Positions 22,401 to 32,379 of a DNA stretch of 64,000 nucleotides are shown piece by piece. The notes beneath the pieces are model-generated. The model saw nothing but the letters and a program-made list of their open reading frames with translations, had not been told where the DNA came from and searched no databases. The stretch comes from Phytophthora colocasiae (Eukaryota; Oomycota; Peronosporomycetes; Peronosporales; Peronosporaceae): the NCBI GenBank assembly GCA_018806915.1, contig JAGKQI010000103.1:1240001-1304000 (forward strand). The letters are read 5' to 3'. The first letter of the stretch is position 1; each line of letters starts with the position of its first letter. Both the position numbers and the translations under genes were made by a program.

Positions 22401-23418
22401 TCGACTGCCACATTCGATCAACCTGTTAGCTGAGTTGCTATCCCAGAATGCTCACGAAGTTTGGGCGGTTGGGCGAATCGACCAGGGTTGGCGGTGGGGA
22501 ACCGAACGTGACAACGACCAGAAACTTCATCCTGATCTCGTGCCATACGAAGCTCTCACAGAGCAGGACAAACAGTATGATCGCGACACTTCCATTGCAG
22601 CACTCAAGGTTATTACGGCTCTAGGCTACGTTCTGGAGCCTCCCGCCAGTCTTGAAGAGCAGTTCGACGGCTTTGAGTTCGGCACTGAGGCAACGGAACC
22701 CGGTGGCACGTACGAACCCAAGCCGATCCCTACTGATGATGTGAAGGTTCCCCCACACCTTCGCTCTGTGATTGAGCTTCTAGCTGAAAACACACACGAA
22801 GTGTGGGCACAAATGCGAATGGAGCAAGGCTGGAAATTCGGTCCTCGACGGAATGACGCTAAGAAGGAGCACAACGGATTGGTTCCTTACATTTACTTGA
22901 CCCAAGATGAGAAGCAGATGGATCGCAATACGGCCATGCAGACGGTGAAATTGATCCTGCGATTCGGGTTCAATTTTGTGCACAAAGATCAGCGTACACG
23001 AGGTGGCAAGAAGAAACACTCAGGTCACATCAAGGTGGTGGGACGCAACGAGAACCCGGAGGCCCATAATGTGGGAGAAGCAGTGACCCTGGCGCGTGGT
23101 GCTGCCCGTGCCAAACGTGCCTTCCTCGGCCGCAACGGACCCTTCTCGAGCATCCGTTCGGGATCTACAAACAGCCTTTTCTCCTTGAACTCGTCCGGAT
23201 CGGAAGCCTCGACGTCACAAGAGTCTCAGCAAAGTAGAGCGCGGCGAACTGCTGCTGCTCATGCGCGGTTGGTTGCGGCCGCTTCGTCCTCCGCGGCGAC
23301 AGTCGAGTCGTCAGGTGACATCACGATGCCGCTTTCGTCCTTCCAGTCGATGAGCTCAGCAGGGGAGTCCTTCGACTCGCCAAAAGCTGGCGACAGTTCC
23401 AACAACACAAAGCAGTAG
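19402..23418 (+). CDS. Polycystin-like (PKD2/TRPP) channel with two C-terminal RyR repeats
   Basis: The first ATG after the retrotransposon (19402) gives 1338 residues. The frame is already open with strong coding bias right after the TSD, so the original start lay upstream and was cut off by the Copia insertion. Order of parts (numbered from 19402): a basic cytosolic N-terminus; first span near 115-135 (VVYLCFLAVVMATLLTLPV); a large extracellular loop of polycystin-domain type (135-360); five more spans (363-593) with a pore segment near 543-558 (SCFQMLLGAFDYEEIY) and last span ending CVNMFIAIMSEYY; then a long cytosolic region. Two RyR repeats follow: residues about 1001-1078 (HEVWAVGRIDQGWRWG, LVPYEALTEQDKQYDRDT, ALGY) and 1115-1192 (HEVWAQMRMEQGWKFG, LVPYIYLTQDEKQMDRNT, RFGF). 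The tail is Ser/Ala-rich. The likely role is a non-selective or Ca2+-permeable cation channel; the location is not shown by the sequence. Confidence 0.88.
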   Translation: MEDAPRHRSSKSAHGDYAHDIAEFSRYDKTQERSWFCCWWRRRQYVDKSHPVEASEERSASRASMSARPKTHDQLVAARQLKQQIAHYSNMRVHMKRVQLCLEQEKRNKFYKELVVYLCFLAVVMATLLTLPVHFPYEQNSVLDNTYFQEQFPDEEVPKTFYDVGNEGEMWQWVSGPMLYQFYDPPIRNNRPIGSIQMRTGRVKGTLCSQTSKDFIMFSDEICYPEYSTSHEMKDPYGNSSGVLAAQYQWTSGLGKLLRSETFKPGLVSHEMDYGHGGYAVYLPRDNYTAATALINQLQSDFIRDGTRYLVSTFAFYNARSNIFSHVQGLFEMSNTDYMEVTGRIKSFRILASYKDTEDFLDANALIIVLLVATVLLVYREISDLRNYGLRKYVQSLWNILDMLQLVLLLVFLSHWVIFVVKSENIRDDLHRVGDLDCSVSAEEQGTARDCYVDVEPLAWLSRSVTNYAAALGLVSVAIVFKYLRLNSRLNLLWRTLRFAAKDLLAFVIIFFTIFFGFAVMGFLTFGTAVQQYHSLSVSLTSCFQMLLGAFDYEEIYVANPTMAAIFFFSFMISIYLICVNMFIAIMSEYYSLAQTEKKNLEENQRNLAVSKDGNDEDEDFRDSLQFMDVEYDLAKQVKNYINGLRVRVKMPPIKDTNSTYSTEQLVLCGFQRVLLVDYDYLMAERKRLRRKFRACVHLIMVCGDLMRQNDPDFTLEVETEFVAEHPRPRADSTDSFADLVEFPVTYIPISSSLANTVEVLKRLKQGMFIEIDDGSLTKDQITLEVLGDQDEYIPSRFKRRPQAIGDEESHGGFHVRISEGTSATDMHTSSRNDEGLFGLRHKHPNIGGAEHIRACRVLYNGNALLDGNEMCIMPRSTWLRYFTGYVGWGYIKRLLSCKRKRKQTHRLVTDADVDRLIKESFAAPGRGISCRFDELVRNFRMFIAKKVHKKRLRIPNLEDRIFQEVITFLERFPSALTPLDKRELEGYKYTPQPVDTRRIRLPHSINLLAELLSQNAHEVWAVGRIDQGWRWGTERDNDQKLHPDLVPYEALTEQDKQYDRDTSIAALKVITALGYVLEPPASLEEQFDGFEFGTEATEPGGTYEPKPIPTDDVKVPPHLRSVIELLAENTHEVWAQMRMEQGWKFGPRRNDAKKEHNGLVPYIYLTQDEKQMDRNTAMQTVKLILRFGFNFVHKDQRTRGGKKKHSGHIKVVGRNENPEAHNVGEAVTLARGAARAKRAFLGRNGPFSSIRSGSTNSLFSLNSSGSEASTSQESQQSRARRTAAAHARLVAAASSSAATVESSGDITMPLSSFQSMSSAGESFDSPKAGDSSNNTKQ

Positions 23419-23479
23419 ATAACTAACTAGATGGATTCATCATGACACGTACATTATCAATTCATACTACCAAAGCTGT

Positions 23480-25999
23480 TTAGAACAAGAAGAATCGTTG
23501 CGCTAGGGGCAACGATGACGCTGGGCCGCATGTCATCAACTTCCCATCTGCATGCACCTTGTACGTCTCCGGGTCAACCTTGATCTTAGGCAACGCATCG
23601 TTCAGTTTCATGTCCTTCTTCGTGATACCGCGGCAGTGGCGAACCGCTTCAATCCGCTTCTTCAATCCATACGACTGGGCCACCTTCTTGTCCACGCAGC
23701 TTTTGCTCACAAAGGCAATGGATCCCATACCGACTGCAGCTCCAAAGGCACCAAACATAGGACGCATCTTCACGGGCTGCGGTGTCGGGATCGAAGCATT
23801 CGGGTCACCCATCTGAGCGTAAGCAATAGATCCACCCTTGATCACCATTTCTGGTTTGCTGCCGAAGAAGCAGGGCTTCCATAGACACAGATCAGCTAGC
23901 TTGTTCACTTCCACAGACCCAATGAGGTGGGACATACCATGAGCGATAGCGGGATTGATCGTGTACTTAGCAACATACCGTCGAACACGGAAATTGTCAC
24001 GCTTGTGCTCTGAAGAAGCGTCTTCAGGAAGAGGACCGAGCTCCTTCTTCATCTTGTCAGCAGTCTGCCACGTGCGCGTGATCACTTCGCCGATACGTCC
24101 CATAGCCTGCGAGTCCGAAGAAATGATACTGATCGCTCCCATATCGTGCAGTAAGTCTTCAGCTGCGATAGTCTCGCCACGGATACGGGACTCCGCGAAC
24201 GCCACGTCTTCAGCGATATTCTTGTCCAAATGGTGGCACACCATTAGCATATCCACGTGCTCATCAATTGTATTCCGAGTGTACGGACGTGTTGGATTCG
24301 TTGATGACGGCAGGACGTTGGGTTCTCCACACACTGTCACAATATCCGGAGCATGACCTCCACCAGCGCCTTCACTGTGGTACGTGTGAATCGTTCGACC
24401 CTTGAATGCCTTAATCGTGTGCTCGACGCAGCATGATTCGTTCAGCGTATCCGTGTGAATTGTCACCTGAACGTCATTCGCCTCTGCAATGTTCAGGCAG
24501 TTGTCAATAGCCGCAGGTGTAGTTCCCCAATCTTCGTGTAGCTTCATGCCGACAGCCCCCGCATCAATTGTGTCTTGCAGGCCTTCAGGGAGTGCTGTAT
24601 TACCTTTACTTGTTAGGCCAATGTTCATTGGTGAAGAATCTGTTGCCTGAAGCATCAGCTTCATGTGATTTGGACCTGGAGTGCACGTTGTCGCATTCGT
24701 TCCGGTCGCGGGTCCAGTACCCCCACCAACAAGTGTAGTCAAGCCGCTCGCCAGGGCCTCAGTGCACAATTGCGGGCAGATGAAGTGCACGTGGGCGTCG
24801 AAGCCTCCAGCGGTCAGAATCAAACCTTCACCAGCGATAACTTCCGTGTTCACGCCCACAATGAGGTTCGGCATCACACCCTCCATCACGTCCGGGTTTC
24901 CGCCCTTGCCAATACCCACAATGAGCCCATCCTTAATACCCACATCTGCCTTGTAGATCCCCGTGTAGTCCACAATCAGCGCGTTCGTGATGATCGTATC
25001 CACGACTTGGGCTGCCGTCTTCCCTGACGCTTGCCCCATGCCTTCACGCAGGACTTTGCCACCACCAAACTTACACTCATCTCCGTACACTGTCATATCC
25101 TTCTCCACCGCCACATAGAGCTCCATATCTCCAAGACGGACGATATCTCCCGTGGTAGGGCCATACGTCTGGGCATACACGCTTCTAGGCATCTTGCAGA
25201 TACCAAAATCCGGCTGTGTTGACAACTTACTGACATCCAGGACCTTGTGGTGGAAGCCTTCAGCCACTGCTTTAGTTACAATTGTGTCCACCTTGGACTC
25301 GTCCACTGGTCCGGAAGCAAGGTTGTTGCCGCCGGTGATGATCTTGTTACCGGCAATGGGGACAATAGACACAGTTTTCTGATCCCCAGGTTCAAACCGC
25401 ACTGCAGTGCCTGAAGCAATGTTCAGACGATGGCCATATGCCAGTTTCCGGTCCATCTCCAAGTACGGATTGGCTTCAATGAGGTGGTAATGACTACCAA
25501 CTTGAATAGGTCGGTCCGACAGGTTGGTGATCTGCAGGACACTTGCCTTGCGGCCTGCATTGAGGATAATGTCCGAATCTTGAGTTATCAAAGCTCCTGG
25601 GGCTGTTGTCGGTGTGGTAGCAGCAGGTCCGAAGGCTTCAAGCTTGGGCACAGGCAGGAAGGATCCGTACAGGGCCAGCGACAGGTCTCCATCGACGTTG
25701 GCAATGGGATTATGGACGGTCACGAGTTTTGTGCCGTCCGGGAAGGTCCCTTCCACTTGCACCTCGTCCAGAATGGCAGCCACACCCTCCATCACTTGCC
25801 GACGGCCAAGCATTTGTGCTCCCAGAGTCATAAGCTCAGCCACTGTCTTGCCGTCTCGAATGAACTCGAGCACTTGTGTGGCCAGCAGTGCAACGCTCTC
25901 CGTGTAGTTGAGCCGCAGTCCTCTGGCCAGCCGCTTCTGCGCCAGGAAGCCTGCCGCGTGCAGCATCAAATGATCTTCTTCCCGTGGGCTCAGACGCAT
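23480..25999 (-). CDS. Urease, single-chain (gamma-beta-alpha fusion)
   Basis: Urease hydrolyses urea to ammonia and carbamate in the cytosol with a bi-nickel centre. This intronless gene encodes 839 residues, the usual length for plant and fungal ureases. Residues 1-100 match the gamma part ([21 protein letters not shown], the initial helix), then the beta part ([21 protein letters not shown]), then alpha. Active-site features are complete: [11 protein letters not shown] (His-X-His), [12 protein letters not shown] (the carbamylated Lys), [20 protein letters not shown], the flap MVCHHLDKN, and [10 protein letters not shown] (metal-binding Asp). The C-terminus is the typical [10 protein letters not shown]. 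No urease accessory gene (UreD, F, G) is in the window. The stop lies 61 bp from the stop of the converging channel gene. Confidence 0.97.
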   Translation of the reverse strand: MRLSPREEDHLMLHAAGFLAQKRLARGLRLNYTESVALLATQVLEFIRDGKTVAELMTLGAQMLGRRQVMEGVAAILDEVQVEGTFPDGTKLVTVHNPIANVDGDLSLALYGSFLPVPKLEAFGPAATTPTTAPGALITQDSDIILNAGRKASVLQITNLSDRPIQVGSHYHLIEANPYLEMDRKLAYGHRLNIASGTAVRFEPGDQKTVSIVPIAGNKIITGGNNLASGPVDESKVDTIVTKAVAEGFHHKVLDVSKLSTQPDFGICKMPRSVYAQTYGPTTGDIVRLGDMELYVAVEKDMTVYGDECKFGGGKVLREGMGQASGKTAAQVVDTIITNALIVDYTGIYKADVGIKDGLIVGIGKGGNPDVMEGVMPNLIVGVNTEVIAGEGLILTAGGFDAHVHFICPQLCTEALASGLTTLVGGGTGPATGTNATTCTPGPNHMKLMLQATDSSPMNIGLTSKGNTALPEGLQDTIDAGAVGMKLHEDWGTTPAAIDNCLNIAEANDVQVTIHTDTLNESCCVEHTIKAFKGRTIHTYHSEGAGGGHAPDIVTVCGEPNVLPSSTNPTRPYTRNTIDEHVDMLMVCHHLDKNIAEDVAFAESRIRGETIAAEDLLHDMGAISIISSDSQAMGRIGEVITRTWQTADKMKKELGPLPEDASSEHKRDNFRVRRYVAKYTINPAIAHGMSHLIGSVEVNKLADLCLWKPCFFGSKPEMVIKGGSIAYAQMGDPNASIPTPQPVKMRPMFGAFGAAVGMGSIAFVSKSCVDKKVAQSYGLKKRIEAVRHCRGITKKDMKLNDALPKIKVDPETYKVHADGKLMTCGPASSLPLAQRFFLF

Positions 26000-26236
26000 C
26001 TTTGAATCTGATTCGCTTGCTCTTGACGAAGCAAATTCCCAAATGAAGTCTTGGCTCAGATCGGATCCCTAAGTTCAACCGATGGTGCGGCGGGGCGCGT
26101 CACTGTGATCTGATTGGCTGGATCCGTTGTGTACAACTGGTGTGACGTACCTCCTCGAATGCGCAAGTTGAAGTGACCTTCATTCCTTCCTGGAATGCTT
26201 CCTGGCAACAGTTGCCTGTACATGTACTGTAGTTCT

Positions 26237-29200
26237 CTATCTGTGCTGTGGTGACGCCTTGTCGTTGGCGAGTAACTTCAAGACGTCAGTGAGTTTGTCG
26301 TTCACGTCCTTCTGGGCCTGTGTGTTGCCCTGCTGCGCCGTCTCCAGTAGTTCGCGCACGTCCTGTAGCTCCGTCGTCACTTGCATGCGTAGAGTCTCCA
26401 CTTCGTCGTGCACGTGCTTCATAACTTCCGTTGTGATGGCTTCAGTGATGCTATTCATGTCCATTGCAGTCATTGCGTTACTCTTGCTGATGAATGACAG
26501 GTGCATGTCGAGATTGTTACGTTGGATGTTGTATCTTGCAGGTGTAGCCATCTCGGAGAATGAAGAAGACACAGACGATGTCAAGTCCCGACGGTAGAAG
26601 TTGCGGCGCTGTCTCGTAGCTCCGGGAACCTGTGAACCGCAGTTCTCAATGAGTTCCTGGCCTTTGGGCGTCGAGTACAGCTTCCGGACGACGCTGTATC
26701 CGATCCACTGTTCGTATCGCCGCAACGCACCTGCAAGTTCCAGTAACGACAGCTCCTTGGCTTGAGTTCGGACCTTCTCGTACTCGGAGGTCATGAGCGC
26801 GATCAACAGGTTCATCGCAACGACGATTACCACGATCACGTACGTCGTTAACAGCAGGAACGCCAGGTAGTTTCGAGCACGCAAACTGTCATCGAAGCTG
26901 TAGTTGTCGCTGTAGTTGAGCTCGCCGAACGTGGTGAGGAATACGATCCGCATGGCACTGAAGAAATCCGTGTACGGACCGGCTCCATGATAAAGGAGGA
27001 AGAACCCGCCAGAGAAACCTAGAAGAAGCAGTAAGTACTGGAACAGGAACCGCGCGACGACCTTGAACATTCTCGCAAACGTGAAGATCAACACGCTGAA
27101 GTACGACGACACCAGCAGTGCCTGCATCAAGTTCACGCACAGGAGGATACTAAGCAGACTCAGCATGCACTCACGTTGTGTATCGTGGCCTGAGTACACT
27201 TCGAATGGGATGGTACCAAGCATGAGGACGTATGTGAACACATCCAGGAAGTTCCAGACAGATCGCCAGTACTGTTTGGGATTGGAGCGCCATTCTTTGA
27301 AGAACTCGACGTACAGAAGGTGATATACTGCCAACGCCCAGCAACAGACCTTGGTGATGCCAACGAAATAGTCGACGACCGAGTCGAACTCGATCCACTT
27401 GTGCATCGTCTCGTGTTTCTTGCCATCTTCATCCATGACAACTTCCATCTTGGGAAGCAGGAGGTTAGACAGGTAGAAGAAGGAAACCATCAACACGTAC
27501 AGGGAGAGCTGTTTGCGATGGGCGTTGGCTCCGAATAGCTCCCACTTGAGATGAATGGCGTTGCGGACGACTGGGTGGGTCACTGCAGAATTCTTGATTG
27601 CCTTTTTGGACGACAGACTGGGCGTCAAGGTGCCCGTCGGGTTCACGATCTGCTCAAGGTGGTCACAGATCTCGAAAACCTCAAGGAAGCGGTACATTTT
27701 CTCGCCGTTGATTCGATTGACTTCGGCTGCGTAGTGATCCAGGAAAAGCGGTAAAGCTGCTGGATGAATTTCCAGTAGTTTTTCAAGGACGACACCATTC
27801 CACTTGGTGTCTGGGCCTTGGCCAGGTTCGTAGCGGACCGATCGACTGAGCTTGGGGTTTCGTGGCTTGACAATCGACTGAGGAGTACTTAACAGGATTT
27901 CGATGATCTCATACTTGGGTGTTGCTGACCATAACGCGGTGTACAAGGGTGTAAGCCACACTTCTTTGGACGGAGTTTCAAGGTTCTGGCACGACACAGT
28001 CACGTCAGCACCTTGTGCAATTAAGAAGAGGCAAATGTCTGGCATGTTGTGCTCCACTGCTAGATGTAGAGCTGTCTTGGACTGTTTGTTCTGTTGAAAA
28101 GACGGATTAGCACAAAATGGAGTGATAGTTCGGGTAAAAGGCCACTCACTGTTTTGTTAATATCCAGCTGGGCTTCATCAACGAGGAACTTGATCATCGC
28201 TGCGAACTCTGGGTGTCCGTGAACCGCGAGAAGATGTAGTAGAGTATCTCCTGTGGATTCGATCACGCATTGCGGAGCAATCACCTTCTTGAGCGATTTA
28301 ATGCCATATCTGATTGTGTTCAGGAACACATTGTGCACAGTTACACCACTCGGGTCGTTCTCATACACCGTCGATTCTTGAAACCTCGGGTAGCAATCAT
28401 CCAAGAACTTGTAGTAGAGTTCCTCAGCTTCAGCATAGTCTTCTTTGTGCTTCGTTTCATCCTCGACACGGATAAACAAGGGGAGCAAAAGCGGGAAATG
28501 CAGTTGGATCTTCTCCTTGCAGTCATGCGCAGCATTTTCATCGTCAGGAAGAGATTCCGGCTGCTTCAGCAGATATTCCACCAGCGCACTACGTTCCTCG
28601 AACGAAGCTTGAGCCTCATCCAGTGACACCTTCACTGCTGCTGCAAAGTTGATGGGTTTCCAGAATTGGGGGTTCTCTGTAGGCTGATCAAGAAGACGGT
28701 TATCTGGTGCCTGACATTCTTCTTTGGCCGTTGCTCCCATTTCAATCAGAACCTCACATAGACCCAAAGCTCCGAGTTCTGCGGCAACGTGCAAAGGCGT
28801 TTTCCCTTCCCAGTTCTGCAAGTTGCAAGATATTAGCGTTTCGATAAACTAATGCTTCACACTGACACTTACCGGCTTAGAGATTAAGATACGCAAGTAA
28901 CGAGGAGCTTCTGTCGTCCCGAGCCATTTGGAAGAGCTGAGGATGTCACGTTGTTCTTCTACTGAAGGGAAGGAGGCGCGTTGGAGGAAACTCTCGAGGA
29001 AATAGTGCAGAACCGTGTCTCCCTTGTCCGTGTCGACTTGAGCGATAGTATCATCAGTGAAGGAATAGATTCCGTCTTGAATGCTCCGGCATAACTGAAC
29101 GATATGATCACGCGAACAGGACGTAAAGTTCTTGGACGAACCTACCACCGTGCGAAACATTGGACCTTTCCGTGGAGCAGCCAGTTGAATGACACTGGGG

Positions 29201-31295
29201 AATATTTCGCTGTCGCTGGAAATTTGCACTGCCCCGAGAGATTGGAGCGCAGAAGAAGCCATCGAGCACTGGCGGTCTGCAGCAACATCTAATGGTGTCT
29301 CACAGAAGCAGTTCTTTATAGTTGATGAGCATAATTTCATACCACAGTAAAACGATATAATGAAAGTACTGTTTTACCTGAGTGTTGATGGCAATATTTC
29401 CAACCAAATGGAGACATCGGATGATGTAATAGCAGTGCTTATCTCCTGCACTCGAAGCCGCAACATGGAGCAATGTATTCATACTGCAGTCGCGTATCCT
29501 CAAGGTCCCGTACTTTTGCAACGTTGCTTGTACCCCAGTCGACCTAACATGTACGCAAGTGAATGAAGCAACGATTAGATATTCCACCTTCACCGCACTA
29601 AACCAGACACAACCCAGTACATCAATTTCGCGTAAATCCGCATCAAGCACGTCTCTGTGACTGATATCCAACTTCCAATGGAAGTCGTAGGTTGACACAA
29701 GACCATTTGTTGATCCTCTCGCTCCATATCGGTTGGATTTACATAGCCTGAGAGAAGTCGACACAATTCCTTATGGCCATGACTGGCAGCTAGATGCAGA
29801 GCAGTCCATGCAGCCATATCCTACAATGAAAAAGGTAAAATTCTGCAAAAAAGAATTAAACACCGCAAGGTTACTTACTTTATGATTTGCATTGGCATGG
29901 TATCGAAGCAGAAGCTCACATCCAAGCACATTTCCTCGTTCAGCATGGTAAAAAAGCGGCGTCCGACCTTTGTTATTCTGGTACACAGTAATATTTCATT
30001 AGCATTGGGCCAATGAAAGCATCCACAACACTTCGGAGTACAATGCATACCATTGTATCAACCGAGACGCCAAGCTGCTGAACAAAGTGAGCGATAATGT
30101 TCTCTCGTTCATGGCAGCACGCGTGATACATCGGGGATCGGCCCTCATTATCCTGTTTTGCATGTATGTGGGTGTCATTCCTCGTAGTATCTCTTCAGGC
30201 TTACAGTCATCAAACCTTCGAATTGAGAGAAGCTCCGTGGTCCAGTAATATCTCACACGCCTTCAGGTGTCCAGCTGCTGCGGCAAAAGTAAGAGTAGTA
30301 GCTCCAGCTTTGTTCTAAACCAAAACAAGTCCAGGTCACCCCAATACAATACAGTTTTTAAGCTCAACCCACAGACCTTTGCATTTACAGGCGCGCCAAA
30401 CCGGAGTAGCTCCCGTAGAATCAACGGGTGTGAAACAGCTTCTCTCAATGGATTTCGTTCTTCACCCCCAGCCATTCTCTGTCAACAAGAAAATAAATGA
30501 AGTCAAACTGCATTTACTTGGAGTCGATGATGCTTCAATAGCTTACCGTAATATCTAGAGACACGCCTGCCTTCACAAGTAGCACCACCTCATCTTTTTT
30601 ATCAGTGTTGATTGCTAGCATCAATCGCTAAATATTAGTTAGCAACACCCGACAAACGGTCTTCATAGTTCGCAGTAAACCTACATGGACAGCCTGCTCC
30701 GGATCTGCTGCTACTAAAACTTGGCACACAAGTAACCGGTCGCCTTGGAGTGCCAACGTTAGCGCTGTGTTTCCATCCGACGCCTGCCACAAGTTCATAA
30801 GTAAGCAATATCATCAATACACACGTGTGTGGTCCGTTTCTAATCCTCACCACGGCAGAAGCTGATGCTCCACTGGCCAATAACTCTTCACAGATGAGAC
30901 TGTAGCCGCGGTCTGCCGCCACCATCAACGGGGTTCTCCCATTCTTGTCCTAAATACATGTACTCAATTGGTAAACGGTCCTGCCTCAGTCTGAATGCTT
31001 ATTTTTTTCCTTTTGTACCTTAGCATCCACAACAGCTGAAGATATGTCACCGTCCACTGCATCGAATAGGTTGTGTTGGATGGCCAAATGCAGCAGCGTC
31101 CGCCCTTCTTCGTCCTAGGTGGCAATTATTAGTTTAAAGAGCCCAATACTCGACTATCGAACTTTGGGGACAAACACAGAGCTAATTACTGAAACATACA
31201 CGGTGCTGTGGGTAGTGCTCATACAAACGCTTGAAGGTGTCGATATCACTGTCCGCCAATGTCTTCTCCAGCTCATGCAACGCCTCCGTGTTCAT
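26237..31295 (-). CDS. Ankyrin-repeat TRP-like cation channel, about 14 exons
   Basis: Exons by my reading: 31295-31200, 31114-31019, 30949-30851, 30783-30685, 30627-30547, 30478-30377, 30314-30216, 30152-30051, 29977-29879, 29820-29743, 29671-29378, 29313-28873, 28815-28150, 28090-26237, giving about 1401 residues. All introns are GT-AG, phase 0, 57-85 bp. The 29742-29672 intron and the 294-bp exon are the least certain. Exons 2-10 each encode one ankyrin repeat (for example DKNGRTPLMVAADRGYSLIC, NNKGRTPLFYHAERGN). Further repeats lie in exons 11-14 (WEGKTPLHVAAELG). Residues about 975-1215 hold six spans with a pore-like TTFGELNYSDNYSF before the last span, which ends VVAMNLLIALMTSEYEKV. 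The C-terminus has a helical region. This layout is that of TRPA/TRPV/TRPN-type channels; the ligand or stimulus is unknown. Confidence 0.85.
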
Positions 31296-32379
31296 TGTTG
31301 GCAAATGCAACGAGTTGATGGTATTTTTTTTTTGTCTGATTTTCAGTTCATCATTTTAAAGAGACATCTGGGTTTGGACTCAATAATTAATAATGTAGAA
31401 ATTAAATATGACATTCAACATCGGGTTGCACTGGTCAGACTTCGTACATGTATTAAAAAGCTTCCTCATGCGAAAGATTCTTCGGTTAGGAACTTTCAGT
31501 ATCAGCATCGCTTTGGTAGAAGCTCTTTCCTCATAAAAAAATATTTTTTATGATACTGTCTGTCTGTAGACTGTACTTGCTCATCTAGTACCCTTGCAGT
31601 GGAAGCCATTGCTGACAATGGCAATCTTTACAGCGAACTGTTTAGGCAAAGGATAGTGTAGTCTATCTAAAAGAGACCACTTTGCTCCTCACGATGAGTA
31701 AGTTTTGTTACTGACTGCAGCAAGCTGAGATCGGAAGAGATATCTGCCCACAATCGGGACGAAGCAGCATCTTTGATAAACATCTTGCGACCAGTAGTTT
31801 GAAGCAAGCCGTTCGTCCATCGTAAGCCTGGTGTATTTGTCCCCGTTTGCGGTGGAGTCTGTCTGGATACCTTTGTCTCGTATCGGTATATCTCCGGACC
31901 AAGTTGCTCGCACGCGCAGCGAAAGGCTCGCCTACTTAGTGCGACCACCACTGGGTTCCAGAACCCAGCTGGCCCTTTCCTCGTGGTGGCAAGCTGAGTT
32001 GAGTGAAGAAGTCCAGCGGACTTGATCAGAGCCCTGCGGAATGTCCTTCGAAATGCCGGACTTTGGGCACTAATGCTGGCGACGTTTGGCTTCGGTGCTG
32101 TTGCTACGGCCTGCGTAAATGATCAAATAATTGCGAGGCGTGAGTGCTTGGGCTGGCACTTCACGTGTGACTAGAGCGGGATCAAGCAGAGTCGAATTTC
32201 AGTGAGGACGGATCGAGAGATCTGCCATTCCACTTGCGGTTGACTCCCTCTCCAAGTCGTCACCGGGCCTTCCCTATAGAGTCTGGAGCCGAGTCTTCCA
32301 CGCTTTCCGGTGGACACTCGTCAGCGGCAGTCCATATCTCCAACCGCTTCGCTCGGTACAGTCAGTCAGTCAGCCCATC
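31296..32379. other. Intergenic, divergent upstream regions
   Basis: About 1.1 kb lies between the divergent ankyrin-TRP and LRR kinase A genes. AT-rich sequence near 31320-31560 is followed by more GC-rich sequence. Overlapping frames of 60-95 residues occur near 31670-31950 but none looks coding. The 5' region of kinase A includes a repeated CAGT run near 32360. Confidence 0.5.

Noticed and set aside
24665..26005. Several + strand frames over urease
   Set aside because: They are shadows of the urease gene with no coding character of their own.
28060..30475. Separate small genes in the ankyrin region
   Set aside because: The frames join through GT-AG introns in phase 0 into one ankyrin-TRP protein.
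31667..31951. Three overlapping minus-strand frames upstream of kinase A
   Set aside because: They overlap in all three phases without family resemblance or codon bias; a chance result of low stop density.
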